Assembly (NCBI GenBank): GCA_026419655.1
Contig: JANZZA010000274.1
Location: 1-34,890, forward strand
From: Armatimonadota bacterium
Lineage (GTDB): Bacteria > Armatimonadota > Zipacnadia > Zipacnadales > FEN-943
DNA length: 34,890 nucleotides
Direction: 5' to 3'
Shown: positions 25,640 through 34,097 of the stretch, one piece after another
Position numbering within the stretch: position 1 is the stretch's first letter
How the letters are laid out: the number at the start of each line of letters is the position of its first letter
Notes under the pieces: generated by a model
Told to the model about the DNA's origin: nothing
The model's database searches: none
The model's input: the letters and a program-made list of their open reading frames with translations, nothing else
Program-made: the position numbers and the translations under genes

Positions 25640-25943
25640 GGTAATAGCTGCGGACAACGCGAGGTAAGGCTATCATGCATAAAGGTTATGTACAATGTAC
25701 CGGTTAACTGGCCCGTGCAATGAAAACAGTCCGAGAATGCTTAGCTAAAGCACTTGGCGAAAAGGCTTCTCAAAGCACATTACTCGGAAAAGCCTTATCT
25801 CCGAATGCTTGTGTTCTTGCCATGCCTTTTGATGCGAAATCAGGAAAGATAACCGCTCAGTGATGCCTGCGGCAGCGGAGCTAAGAAACAAGTGAAGGAG
25901 CAGGGCCAGCGGCGTGAGAGGCATTACCGTGAGCTGAGAAGAT
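25640..25943. other. Divergent ubiE / glcDE intergenic region with AT-rich core
   Basis: Roughly 300 bp, visibly more AT-rich in its middle than the flanking genes. It holds two adjacent palindromes, GTACAATGTAC (25690-25700) and the near-perfect CCGGTTAACTGG (25700-25711), which could be regulator sites for the divergent genes. A 7-bp inverted repeat (AAGGCTT and AAGCCTT) lies within 25755-25800. The small reading frame at 25720-25863 fills the core. The ribosome site of glcDE (GAGAAG) is weak. No promoter pair is convincing. Confidence 0.4.
25720..25863 (+). CDS. Candidate 47-residue small protein
   Basis: An ATG-to-TGA frame of 48 codons encodes a 47-residue peptide beginning MKTVRECLAKALGEKAS and ending KSGKITAQ. 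It is AT-richer than its neighbours and reads as an amphipathic, soluble peptide. No Shine-Dalgarno precedes the ATG and I recognise no family, so chance is quite possible; it could equally be part of a structured leader for glcDE. It lies between the two divergent operons. Confidence 0.2.
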   Translation: MKTVRECLAKALGEKASQSTLLGKALSPNACVLAMPFDAKSGKITAQ

Positions 25944-28460
25944 ATGGCTTCGCGCTTTCCGCCCCAGCGCGTGGAAGTTATCAAGAAGGCCCTCCTTGGT
26001 TTCCTTCCACTCGACGGCGTTCTTTGGCGGCCGCGGGAGCTTGAAGTCTACAGTTACGACGCTGCTCGGGACGTGCACCGGCCGGACCTGGTGGTCCTGC
26101 CGCGTACCACCGAAGAAGTATTGGCCGCGGTTGCCGTCTGCCGTGACTTTGGCGTGCCGGTGACTCCGCGGGGCTCCGCTACTTCGTTGTCAGGTGGGCC
26201 AGTACCGGTCCGTGGTGGGGTAGTACTTAGCTTGACGCGCATGAACCGCATCCTGGAGATTGACGAGGGGAACTTGCGCGCGGTCGTCCAGCCCGGCGTC
26301 ATTAACCAGGACCTGGCCGACGAAGTTGCGCGTCGTGGGCTTATGTACGCTCCTGACCCTGCCAGCCAGATTGCTTGCAGCCTGGGCGGCAACGTGGCGG
26401 AGAATGCGGGCGGCCCCCATTGCCTGAAATACGGCGTCACGGCCAACCATGTCACTGGTCTGGTCGCCGTGACTGCTGATGCCTCCCTGTTGCGCCTGGG
26501 CGGCCAGGAATTGCTATCGCCAGGTCTTGATTTGCGCGGCCTCCTTATCGGCAGCGAAGGTACGCTCGCCGTGGTGACGGAGATTACTTGCAGATTGCTA
26601 CCTGCGCCGCCCGCGGTGGTGGCAGCTCTGGCGTGTTTCGCTAGCGTCGAAGATGCGGCCGACGCTGTCTCAGACATCATTGCCGCTGGCATGCTTCCGG
26701 CCACTATCGAGATGATTGACCGCACGGTCATCCAGGCCATCGAGATGTACGACCGCATCGGGTATCCGCAGGACGTAGAAGCCGTGCTTGTGCTTGAGGT
26801 GGATGGTCTCCCCGGCGCCGTGGCCGCCCAGGTGACCGTGGTCGAGGAAATCTGCCGGGCCCGGCGGGCGCTACGTTTCGAGTGGGCGGAGGCCGAGGCA
26901 GAACGTGAGCGTCTCTGGCGTGGCCGCAAGGGTGCAACCGCTGCTCTATCCTTCCTGGCGCCGGCCAAGCTCAGCACTGATGTGTCGGTGCCGCGTAGCC
27001 GCCTGGCCGAAGCTCTCTCCCAGGTTGCCGAAATCTCTCGCCGTTTCGACATCCCCATCGGCAACGTTTTCCATGCAGGCGACGGCAATCTTCATCCCCA
27101 GGTGCTTTTTGACCCTCGCGATCCGGATCAGGTGCGCCGCGCTACGGCCGCCGACGAGGCCATCACAGAAATGGCCTTGCGATTCGGCGGTGTCATCACG
27201 GGCGAGCATGGGATCGGGTCCGAGAAGCGCAAGTTCATGCCCCTCGCCTACACTGAAGACGAGCTGCGGGCCATGGCATGGGTGAAAGAGGCCTTCGACC
27301 CTGCTGGCATTCTCAACCCCGATAAGGTTTTGCCGGAGTTTAGCCCAGAGAAGCCGCCGGCCCGCGTTGACCCTGCAGGGACCTCGGGCCTACGAGAAGG
27401 CTTTGCGCGCCCGCAGTCCCTGGACGAGGTCGCCTCAATCCACCGTGCCTGCGAGGAGACGGCACACCGGCTAAACGTGTCTGCTCACTCCTTGATGCAT
27501 TCCGACGACGCCCTGGACGTTGACCTGTCTTGCCTTACGGGCGTTGTTGCTTATGATCCCGGAAACCTCACCGTTACCGTCCGCGCTGGCACGCCCATCG
27601 AAGAACTCCAGCAGGTTCTGGCTGAGTCTCGCCAGACCATTGGGGCCTGGCGAAGGCTCTCGGGCACCTCCGTCGGTGCTCTCGCTGCAACGGCGTGGCC
27701 AACGGCGGCCATTTCTCGTTACGGGGGGGCCCGCGATTTCATTCTGGGGATGACGGTTGTGGTGCGGGGGCGACTGTTGCGGCTTGGCAGCTCATGTGTA
27801 AAAAACGCTTCCGGCTATGCCCTGGAAAGGCTGTTTACGGGTAGCTTTTCCTGCCTGGGTGTGATTGCGGAGGTTACGCTGCGCACTCATCCTTTGCCCG
27901 ACGCCGAACAATCCCTGGTGCTTGTCGGTGCCGGGGAAGCCCTGCGCGCTTTTGTCGCCTGGCTACTTGTGTCCCCCTTGCCGTTTGAGCACGTCATTGT
28001 GAGACCTCTTGACGGCGACGGTTGTGCCCAGTGGTGCATTCAAGTGGCCGTCAGTGGTTTTGGGGCAGAGGTGCAAGAGGCTCTCTCTATCTTGCGGCCA
28101 GTGGCCAGGGATTGTGGTCTTGTCTGGGCCGATTCGTGTTTCCTTTCCTTCCCGCCGTCGGCTGACGTTCCTGGTCTGGGGGCCAGCCAAGAATCTCCAC
28201 CGGTGTTTTTTTGCTATCCGTTGCGCATGGCGCTCGACGAGGCGTTGCGGCTTCGTGAAAGGCTGCAGGAGTATTGGCCCCTGGCGGGCATCTTGCGTAC
28301 AGCGTCTACTGGCGAAACAATCAGTTCTTACCGTCTGGCCACTTCAGCCGAGGACCTATTTGTGAATCACCCGGCGGCCGAGACTGCTATTCTGACCCGG
28401 CTCAAGTCGCGCTTCGACCCCTTCTGCATCCTGCCGCCCTGGTTTTCCAGTGGAGCATGA
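25944..28460 (+). CDS. glcDE: Glycolate/2-hydroxyacid oxidase, GlcD-GlcE fusion
   Basis: An 838-residue FAD flavoprotein made of two subunits usually encoded separately. Residues 1-465 are GlcD-like: FAD-binding RGSATSLSGG (76-85), SLGGNVAENAGG (146-157), GSEGTLAVVTE (203-213), and the C-terminal HAGDGNLHP (377-385) and EHGIGSEKR motifs. After a Pro-rich linker, residues 480-838 are GlcE-like, with a second FAD-domain VKNASGYALERLFTGSF (619-635) as in GlcE. The enzyme would oxidise glycolate, lactate or a related 2-hydroxy acid and pass electrons to the GlcF iron-sulfur subunit and quinone. A hairpin element lies just past the stop. GlcF follows 770 bp later after an antisense gene. Confidence 0.9.
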   Translation: MASRFPPQRVEVIKKALLGFLPLDGVLWRPRELEVYSYDAARDVHRPDLVVLPRTTEEVLAAVAVCRDFGVPVTPRGSATSLSGGPVPVRGGVVLSLTRMNRILEIDEGNLRAVVQPGVINQDLADEVARRGLMYAPDPASQIACSLGGNVAENAGGPHCLKYGVTANHVTGLVAVTADASLLRLGGQELLSPGLDLRGLLIGSEGTLAVVTEITCRLLPAPPAVVAALACFASVEDAADAVSDIIAAGMLPATIEMIDRTVIQAIEMYDRIGYPQDVEAVLVLEVDGLPGAVAAQVTVVEEICRARRALRFEWAEAEAERERLWRGRKGATAALSFLAPAKLSTDVSVPRSRLAEALSQVAEISRRFDIPIGNVFHAGDGNLHPQVLFDPRDPDQVRRATAADEAITEMALRFGGVITGEHGIGSEKRKFMPLAYTEDELRAMAWVKEAFDPAGILNPDKVLPEFSPEKPPARVDPAGTSGLREGFARPQSLDEVASIHRACEETAHRLNVSAHSLMHSDDALDVDLSCLTGVVAYDPGNLTVTVRAGTPIEELQQVLAESRQTIGAWRRLSGTSVGALAATAWPTAAISRYGGARDFILGMTVVVRGRLLRLGSSCVKNASGYALERLFTGSFSCLGVIAEVTLRTHPLPDAEQSLVLVGAGEALRAFVAWLLVSPLPFEHVIVRPLDGDGCAQWCIQVAVSGFGAEVQEALSILRPVARDCGLVWADSCFLSFPPSADVPGLGASQESPPVFFCYPLRMALDEALRLRERLQEYWPLAGILRTASTGETISSYRLATSAEDLFVNHPAAETAILTRLKSRFDPFCILPPWFSSGA

Positions 28461-28481
28461 AGGTCCCGGTGTCGGGTGGAC

Positions 28482-28540
28482 CTTTTCTGTGAGGGAACCC
28501 GAAAAGACTGGTACCTAGCCTCTTTTCCCAAGCTTTTGCG
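28482..28540 (+). terminator. Hairpin element copy C, downstream of glcDE
   Basis: CTTTTC (28482-28487) and GAAAAG (28501-28506) pair around an inner GGGAACCC core, followed by CCTAGCC and CCCAAGCTTTTG. Against copy A it shares CTTTTC, GGGTTCCC and CAGAAAAG in the same order when reverse-complemented. It starts about 20 nt past the glcDE stop, so a terminator role is natural. Confidence 0.45.
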
Positions 28541-28590
28541 GTGTCTCCGCCGCTTGTCTGCTGTTGGCCCTTTGATGGAGCAGCCGACAA

Positions 28591-29079
28591 TTAGTCACCA
28601 ACCAGGAGTCTCTCCAGCTCTTCCTTGTATTCGTCGGCCGTCGTTGTGAGTGTCTCGAAGACTGCCTTGAAGGCGTCATACCCGACGCCGTTTTCGGTGC
28701 TAAAGGTGAAAGTGATTCTTACTTCGCCGTAAGTTGGGTCCCATTCGAACTTGCCCACGTTCAGCTTCCAGTTCAGTTCCATGAGCCGGCGAAGCACCCT
28801 ATCACAGTTACGGTGGTCGGGCTTAACGGTCATGTAGTCGCTTATCACGATGAACGCGAGGGCGCTTTCGGTGTTCGCGATGACATAGGTATCGTAGTTG
28901 CCATGGTCACCAACCATGATCATGTGTGCGAATCCTTTCTCAGGGTCCGTCTCGTACTTCAGCCCCATTTGGTCCAGATATTTGGTCAGGTAGGGCAAAT
29001 CTACAGTCACCAGGGTTGCGGCCTGTGAGAAGGGCAACAAAACTACCAGCAAAACCAAGACTCCCACCGCCTTCTTCAT
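28591..29079 (-). CDS. Secreted YbjN-like protein
   Basis: A 162-residue protein with an N-terminal signal peptide (MKKAVGVLVLLVVLLPFSQA). The mature part follows the YbjN/type III chaperone-like pattern: an N-terminal helix with YLDQMGLKYE, central strands YVIANTESALAFIVIS, a helix ending LMELNWKLNVGKFEWD, and ITFTFSTENG with a final amphipathic helix. Proteins with this fold are generally chaperone- or regulator-like; its role outside the cytoplasm is unknown. The ATG at 29077-29079 has an excellent AGGAGGAG ribosome site; the earlier in-frame start is not supported. It is transcribed against glcDE and glcF and sits between them, divergent from glcF across 147 bp, with a TATAAT box 48 nt upstream. 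Confidence 0.75.
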   Translation of the reverse strand: MKKAVGVLVLLVVLLPFSQAATLVTVDLPYLTKYLDQMGLKYETDPEKGFAHMIMVGDHGNYDTYVIANTESALAFIVISDYMTVKPDHRNCDRVLRRLMELNWKLNVGKFEWDPTYGEVRITFTFSTENGVGYDAFKAVFETLTTTADEYKEELERLLVGD

Positions 29080-29127
29080 CGCGGCTCCTCCTTGTCCAGC
29101 ATGTTGTGGGATGTTGCTCGCCCAGGG

Positions 29128-29133
29128 ATTATA
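29128..29133 (-). promoter_or_regulatory. -10 box of the YbjN-like gene
   Basis: A perfect TATAAT on the minus strand, about 48 nt before the start codon, in the context TATAATCCCTG. The identical 11 bases surround the -10 of the activase promoter at 12251-12261. No good -35 hexamer lies 16-18 bp upstream, so the call rests on the box and its position. Confidence 0.4.
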
Positions 29134-29226
29134 CTCTGTCAGTTGCTCTTCTGCCCCATTTGCTTGCATTATCCATGCCGGGGTAGGTTATTGTGCTGCG
29201 GCAATCTCGGGTGGCTGAGAGAGCTA

Positions 29227-30594
29227 ATGAGCAACGAGGTCAAGGATAGGCGGGTTGGTCCGGATTATCCGGGCTGGCCTGATTACGCTGCTCGGGCCCT
29301 GGATGAACTGCTGCGATGTAACCGCTGTGGGTTTTGCGTAAGTGTGTGCCCTACGTATCGCGCTACGCAGAAGGAACTTTTTGTGGCCCGGGGGCGCAAT
29401 TTCCTTGCCGGCAAGCTTTTGGGTAGCCCGGGTACAGGTGTGGGGGACCAAGCCGAGCCCGTGGGCGAGGAGGATTTTGTCGAGCCGCTGTTTCAGTGTC
29501 TTCTTTGCGGTGCCTGCGAGGTGGTGTGCCGCAGCAGCGTTAAGACCAATGAAGTTATGGTGGCCACCCGCAGTCATCACTGGGAAAAACGTGGCCGTCC
29601 GGCTTTCCTGCGCTTATTCTTTGACCAGTTACTGGCCAATCCGCGCTTGCTAAGGCGTGTTGTGCGTCTCCTGGGACTGGGCAAGCGGTCGGGCCTCTCA
29701 TCACTGGCCCGCGGCCTTGGCCTGCTGCGTTGGATAAACGCCCGCCTCGCGACGGCCGATGAGCTTGTGGCGCAGGTGCCCCGCAGCTTCCTGCGCGACC
29801 GACTGCACCACCTGGGCTTCCGACGCGACAAAGTTGGCGCCGGCGGGGCACGGGCATGGGTCCTGCCGCGGCCCCATGGCGCCACCGGTCCTCGCCTTCT
29901 CTACTTTATTGGCTGCGGTACGGATTTGCAGCAACCCCAGGCTGGCGAGGCTGCTCTGCGCGTTCTCAACGCGGGCGGCTGTGAGCTGATAGTGCCGGAG
30001 CATCTGTGCTGCGGTCTGCCGCCCTTTTCCTATGGCGACCTTGATGCTGCGCGCTCCCTTGCGGCGCGAAACGTGGAACTACTTTCTGCCTTCGACGCAG
30101 AGGCTATCGTAACCGACTGTGGCAGTTGTTCAGCCTTCCTGTCACGCTACGGCGAGCTTCTTGGGCTTGGCGCAGCAGCTATTTCGGCAAAAGTTCGCGA
30201 CTTCACCCAGGTGGCAATGGGTCTGGCTCTGCCGCGGCTTTCAGGGCCTGTTCGCGTGACCTATCACGATCCGTGCCACTTGGTCCGGGGCAAGGGCGTG
30301 CGCGATGAACCGCGGGAGCTTTTGCGGCGCGCCGGCTGCGAGCTGGTCGAGCTTGCCGAGGCCGACTGGTGTTGTGGCGGCGCTGGCACCTATAACATCA
30401 TGCACCCAGAGCTTTCTCTGGCCGTGCTGGAGCGGAAGATGGCCAATATTGCGGCCACCGGAGCGCCTGTAGTGGCTACATCCTGCCCGGCCTGCATCAT
30501 TCAGCTAAGCTACGGGGCACGCCGTTTTGGGCCAAAGATAGAAGTCATGCACATAGCCCAGCTTCTGGCGCGAGGGGTGACCTTGGCTGACTGA
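29227..30594 (+). CDS. glcF: Glycolate oxidase iron-sulfur subunit GlcF
   Basis: A 455-residue Fe-S protein. Two ferredoxin-type [4Fe-4S] motifs lie at C31/C34/C37/C41 and C91/C94/C97/C101. Two CCG (DUF224) cysteine-rich domains follow: GCGTDLQQP ... HLCCGLPPFSYGD (about 229-270), then YHDPCHLVRG ... WCCGGAGTYN ... TSCPACIIQL (346-427). This architecture is that of GlcF/LutA-type subunits, which accept electrons from the flavoprotein and reduce quinone. It is the expected partner of the GlcD-GlcE fusion 770 bp upstream. I start at the ATG at 29227, which has GAGAGAG nearby; the preceding 45 codons are Cys-rich nonsense-like sequence. The antisense YbjN-like gene means glcF probably needs its own promoter. 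Confidence 0.9.
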   Translation: MSNEVKDRRVGPDYPGWPDYAARALDELLRCNRCGFCVSVCPTYRATQKELFVARGRNFLAGKLLGSPGTGVGDQAEPVGEEDFVEPLFQCLLCGACEVVCRSSVKTNEVMVATRSHHWEKRGRPAFLRLFFDQLLANPRLLRRVVRLLGLGKRSGLSSLARGLGLLRWINARLATADELVAQVPRSFLRDRLHHLGFRRDKVGAGGARAWVLPRPHGATGPRLLYFIGCGTDLQQPQAGEAALRVLNAGGCELIVPEHLCCGLPPFSYGDLDAARSLAARNVELLSAFDAEAIVTDCGSCSAFLSRYGELLGLGAAAISAKVRDFTQVAMGLALPRLSGPVRVTYHDPCHLVRGKGVRDEPRELLRRAGCELVELAEADWCCGGAGTYNIMHPELSLAVLERKMANIAATGAPVVATSCPACIIQLSYGARRFGPKIEVMHIAQLLARGVTLAD

Positions 30595-30933
30595 TGCTGG
30601 GCTTTGCATTCGTCGCGCAAACGGTACGAAAACGGTTGCGAAGGCAGGCTCGGCGATTATCTTCTCAAGGGTCAGTGCTGCAAAAGCTGCAGTTGGCTTA
30701 CGCAGCGTGCAGAAACTAGGCAGTCCCCCACGGACCTTTTCTCTGATGTGCGTCTGGGACGCCGTAAAGCGACATTTGCGACAGCCTCCACAGGATTGCC
30801 CGTTGGGAAACAGACTCTTTCCGCCGCTTCACGTCCCGAAGGTGCTGCCACACGATCGCTGATGCCGTCGAACTTCACTGTGACCGACGTCATATTGCCT
30901 TCGAGACCGATTAGTTTCCCCTGCGGCCTGGTC
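30595..30933. other. Convergent intergenic region between glcF and GH106-like gene
   Basis: A 339-bp gap where two operons meet. CGCAA (30616-30620) and TTGCG (30636-30640) enclose a partly self-complementary core, a possible but weak bidirectional hairpin with no T-tract. A 73-codon minus-strand frame (30672-30893, peptide beginning MTSVTVKFDGISDR) has a passable AAGG ribosome site and follows the GH106-like gene by 40 bp. It matches no family I know and I regard it as a weak gene candidate. Nothing else is apparent. Confidence 0.35.
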
Positions 30934-33900
30934 CTACCGTTCTCTGACGACTATACGTGCTGGGCCGGCCAGGCCTGCGGCGCGAGGATTCTTATCGAAG
31001 AGATTGGTCGCTGTGTTGGCTACTTCGACGCGGATTTCGTTGGCTCCGGCTTTGGCCAGTCCCGTAATGTCTACGGCCCATGGGCGCCAGAGCCGCACTC
31101 CGGCTTCCTGGCCGTTCACCACTACCCGACAGGAGTCGTAAACCCGGTCCAATTCCAGCGTCAGCCTGGCCCCAGAAGCGTATTTTGCAGCTATTTCAAC
31201 TCTTTGGCTGTATGCTGCTATGCCGGAGTAGTACGGATAGCCGTTTTCGTTCCACAGGCCGGTCATTGACGGCCGGGCTGGTTTCAGGACGCGGCCGTCT
31301 ACCTCGAAGCGCCCGATGATGTATGCCGGGCCGAAGAACCGCGGTATTTCTTCCAGTAGTGAGATCAGGGCTATCTGGAGAGTGTTCTCGCCGACGCGCA
31401 GATGTTCGTCCAGAGGTATCTCCAGGAAGTACGGGTCTACCCACGAGGACAATATAGGCGCTGGCAGAAGTTCTCCGTTTAGTAATACCTCAATGTTGCG
31501 GCGCCCGCTGAGAAAACCGACGTGTGACGGCAGCTCTGGCACCATGTCGTCTAGGACCAGCCGCAAGCCTTCGAGCCGTCCCTGCACCACGAAATGGGTT
31601 GTGTAGCTATTCGCCTGTCCCGGGAGGTTGGTGCCCAATTTTTCGCCGAGCTGCACGTCCCGCGGAGTAAATTGAAAGTCGTCGAGCACCAGCACGTTGG
31701 GACTGAGTGACTCGAAGTCCCACAGCTCGCCCAACTCTATCACGTTCACTACGCGGCCTTCGACAGGCAATGCTTTCCCACTCGGCTCAGCCTGCTCATC
31801 AATGACCAGGACTCTTGCCTCGCCGCCTTCCAGGGTCAAGTTCACGACGTGCCGGCCGTCCTCGATCCGCGGCGCAAGCTCCCGCGTCTGGCCGGTCTCC
31901 AGGTCCCATTCCTCGATGCGTCCGATAACTTCTTTCGGCCCGTGCCAGGTGACTTCCACGGGTTCGTGCTCGCGGCGGTTCATGGTGAAGAAAAGATGGG
32001 CCCGCCCGTCGGTGCGGTGACAGCAAATCACGTCTTCTGCTGCCTGGGCGTCGCTGCTTTCGACGATGATGTCCGGCTCCAGCATCGCGCCGAGGGTTTC
32101 AGCCAGCCAGGCCTGCACGTCGTTGACCTGGGCGGCGAATACGGCCTGTCCACCTGCATCGCTGCGGCCCTCGCGGCGCTGGTCGTCGCCGTCAGAAAAG
32201 ATTTCGGCCATTATCTCGCGCACGCGCTCGTCGTCGCCCCGACGGTCGGCTTCCAGCGGCAGGCAGCCCAAAGCCAGCACGTGCCCTCCCGAGCGGAAAA
32301 ACTGCAAGAGCTTCTCGGCCGCGAAACGCGAGATGACTTCCAGGGCTGGCAGGATGACCACGCGATACGTCTCACTGCTACCGTCAAAGCCGAGCACGCC
32401 GTCGCCAGTGCGGGCGCGCTCGAGCTGGCTCTCGTCCAGGTAGTCAAAGTCGTAATGCAGCCTCAGCAGCCGGTCGCTGAGTTGAGCATAGAGGCGGTCC
32501 TGAAGCAGGTCATGGTTCATTTGGCCGCTGCGCACCATGTTGAGTGCGACGGTCTTGACGGGCGACAGGATGGCCACGCCGCTGACGTGGTGCCCCTGCG
32601 TCTGCACCAGGCACACGCGTCCGATGTAGTCAGCCCATTTGCGATACCACGGCCAGAAGGGGGCATGATAAAACTCGCAGGGCGGCCAGTCGGTTTTCCG
32701 CAGTCCAACGAAACTATAGTAGAAGGCGTGTGGAATAATCATGTTCACGCCCAGGGCCGCCATGAAATTCAGGTCCAGACGCCGGTCAGCGAGAGTATGG
32801 CCGTGACCTGACGCGCCAAAAGCCTCAACCATCACTCGCGGCCGCCCCATGACGTGGGCCACCGACGATGCGCATTTGATGCCCAGCACGCGGAAGGGAT
32901 TGTCCTTCGTTCCGACTCCGTGGCCTAGATAATCCGCGCCCGGCCGGTGCATTTGCTCCAGGACCCGTGTCTGGTTGCCCTGCGTGCGCACCTGAGCAAA
33001 GAGCGGGTCTTCCAGTGTGTGGCCGATATATTCAAGTCCATGCTGACTGCACCAGGCAGAGAGTTGCTGGTGGTAGGCTTCTACGTACCACGACGAAACG
33101 GCATCAAAAAAGTCCAGCCGGACCTTGCGCCAGTCATCGCCCATCTCGTAGACCAGCTCGAGAAGCCTTGGGCGCAGGTCGTAGCCCTTGAGCCGCTCGA
33201 ACCTGGTGAAAAAGTCCCGTGTCCAGGGCAGCGTGATGCCTGGCAGGCGGCGGGCGGGGTTTTCCACAGTTCCGCGCACGGCCTCGTCGGAGAAGTATGC
33301 GTCATGAATCATCAGGCCAGGCTCGTCGGTGAACACACCCTTTATCGTGTCACCGAAGAACCGCTCGAAGCGGAGGTTCGGCTCATAGCAGGCCTCGAGA
33401 AACTTGCGCATGGCCGCCGGATTCATGGTGTCTATGTAGTAGCCGCGAAACCACGTCACGCGCTCGGCAACAGGGCACTCGAAGAACAGGGTGACCAGCC
33501 ACCTGCCGGGGGGTGCTGCCCACTTGAGCGCTCCGTCCGGCCCCATCTTGGCGCTGATGTCGCGGAAAGGCTCCGTTGGCAAGACCTGCCCGCGTTCGTC
33601 CTGCTGGTAATGGCTGGCCACCGCCGCGATAAGCGTGTTCTCTGCAGCCTCAATCTGGGCGCGAAAAGTGGCTCCTCCGGTCACGAAGAGCCGCTGGATG
33701 CGCAGATACCTCATCCGATTTTCTGGATATGGCCTGGTGAGCCGCCCGCCGAAAAACCCCGAAGGCCAGTTGTCTTCATCGTAGAGCCAGGCTTCCATGC
33801 CGTGGGCGGCCATTTCCTCCAGGCACACCTCCACCGCGTCAAGCCAGGCCTTCGACATGAAGGGAACCTTGAGGCCGTGGCGAGGATGAATAACCGCTCC

Positions 33901-34035
33901 GCCTACTCCTTTTGCAGCCATTTCCGCTATCTGGACGCGCAGCAGGTCGTGGTCCAGATGGTAGTTGAGGAACCAAAAAGGTTGGGGGCGGAAACTGTTT
34001 GGTGGGTCAAGAAAGGCTGCCTTAAGTTGCTCCAT
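30934..34035 (-). CDS. GH106-like alpha-L-rhamnosidase-type glycosidase
   Basis: A 1033-residue protein of the large glycosidase group around GH106. The N-terminal catalytic barrel shows PQPFWFLNYHLDHD (18-31), an AVIHPRHG strand and WLYDEDNWPSG (83-93), with GVFTDEPGL further in; these fit GH106-type enzymes, which remove L-rhamnose from polysaccharides. The C-terminal third is beta-sandwich (NEIRVEVANTATNLFDKNPR ending), as in beta-galactosidase-like sugar-binding folds. There is no signal peptide in the chosen frame, so it may be cytoplasmic, acting on imported oligosaccharides. I chose the ATG at 34033-34035, nine bases after GGAG; another ATG nine bases upstream directly abuts GGAG. It sits 108 bp after the DUF4432 gene on the same strand. 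Confidence 0.75.
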   Translation of the reverse strand: MEQLKAAFLDPPNSFRPQPFWFLNYHLDHDLLRVQIAEMAAKGVGGAVIHPRHGLKVPFMSKAWLDAVEVCLEEMAAHGMEAWLYDEDNWPSGFFGGRLTRPYPENRMRYLRIQRLFVTGGATFRAQIEAAENTLIAAVASHYQQDERGQVLPTEPFRDISAKMGPDGALKWAAPPGRWLVTLFFECPVAERVTWFRGYYIDTMNPAAMRKFLEACYEPNLRFERFFGDTIKGVFTDEPGLMIHDAYFSDEAVRGTVENPARRLPGITLPWTRDFFTRFERLKGYDLRPRLLELVYEMGDDWRKVRLDFFDAVSSWYVEAYHQQLSAWCSQHGLEYIGHTLEDPLFAQVRTQGNQTRVLEQMHRPGADYLGHGVGTKDNPFRVLGIKCASSVAHVMGRPRVMVEAFGASGHGHTLADRRLDLNFMAALGVNMIIPHAFYYSFVGLRKTDWPPCEFYHAPFWPWYRKWADYIGRVCLVQTQGHHVSGVAILSPVKTVALNMVRSGQMNHDLLQDRLYAQLSDRLLRLHYDFDYLDESQLERARTGDGVLGFDGSSETYRVVILPALEVISRFAAEKLLQFFRSGGHVLALGCLPLEADRRGDDERVREIMAEIFSDGDDQRREGRSDAGGQAVFAAQVNDVQAWLAETLGAMLEPDIIVESSDAQAAEDVICCHRTDGRAHLFFTMNRREHEPVEVTWHGPKEVIGRIEEWDLETGQTRELAPRIEDGRHVVNLTLEGGEARVLVIDEQAEPSGKALPVEGRVVNVIELGELWDFESLSPNVLVLDDFQFTPRDVQLGEKLGTNLPGQANSYTTHFVVQGRLEGLRLVLDDMVPELPSHVGFLSGRRNIEVLLNGELLPAPILSSWVDPYFLEIPLDEHLRVGENTLQIALISLLEEIPRFFGPAYIIGRFEVDGRVLKPARPSMTGLWNENGYPYYSGIAAYSQRVEIAAKYASGARLTLELDRVYDSCRVVVNGQEAGVRLWRPWAVDITGLAKAGANEIRVEVANTATNLFDKNPRAAGLAGPARIVVRER

Positions 34036-34059
34036 CTTACACATCTCCTGCCATTGCGA

Positions 34060-34097
34060 ATACAAAGCCCGCCGTCGCACTGGCGGCGGGCTTGTAT
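34060..34097 (-). terminator. Long palindrome: terminator-like hairpin overlapping a predicted start site
   Basis: A 14-bp stem with one bulged base: ATACAA plus GCCCGCCG on the left (34060-34074), CGGCGGGC plus TTGTAT on the right (34084-34097), 9-nt loop. On the minus strand GCCCGCCG/CGGCGGGC is followed by TTTGTATT, as in an intrinsic terminator for the upstream DUF4432 gene. It ends only about 25 nt before the GH106-like start codon and overlaps the predicted promoter at 34095-34123, so it may also be an operator or 5' stem-loop. Confidence 0.65.

Noticed and set aside
26054-27088. A 344-codon minus-strand frame inside glcDE
   Set aside because: Ser/Arg/Ala-rich shadow of a flavoprotein with conserved motifs.
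30737-30750. A possible fourth copy of the hairpin element near GGACCTTTTCT
   Set aside because: Eleven bases match copy C but the stem partner and the following CCCAA-CTTT part are absent.
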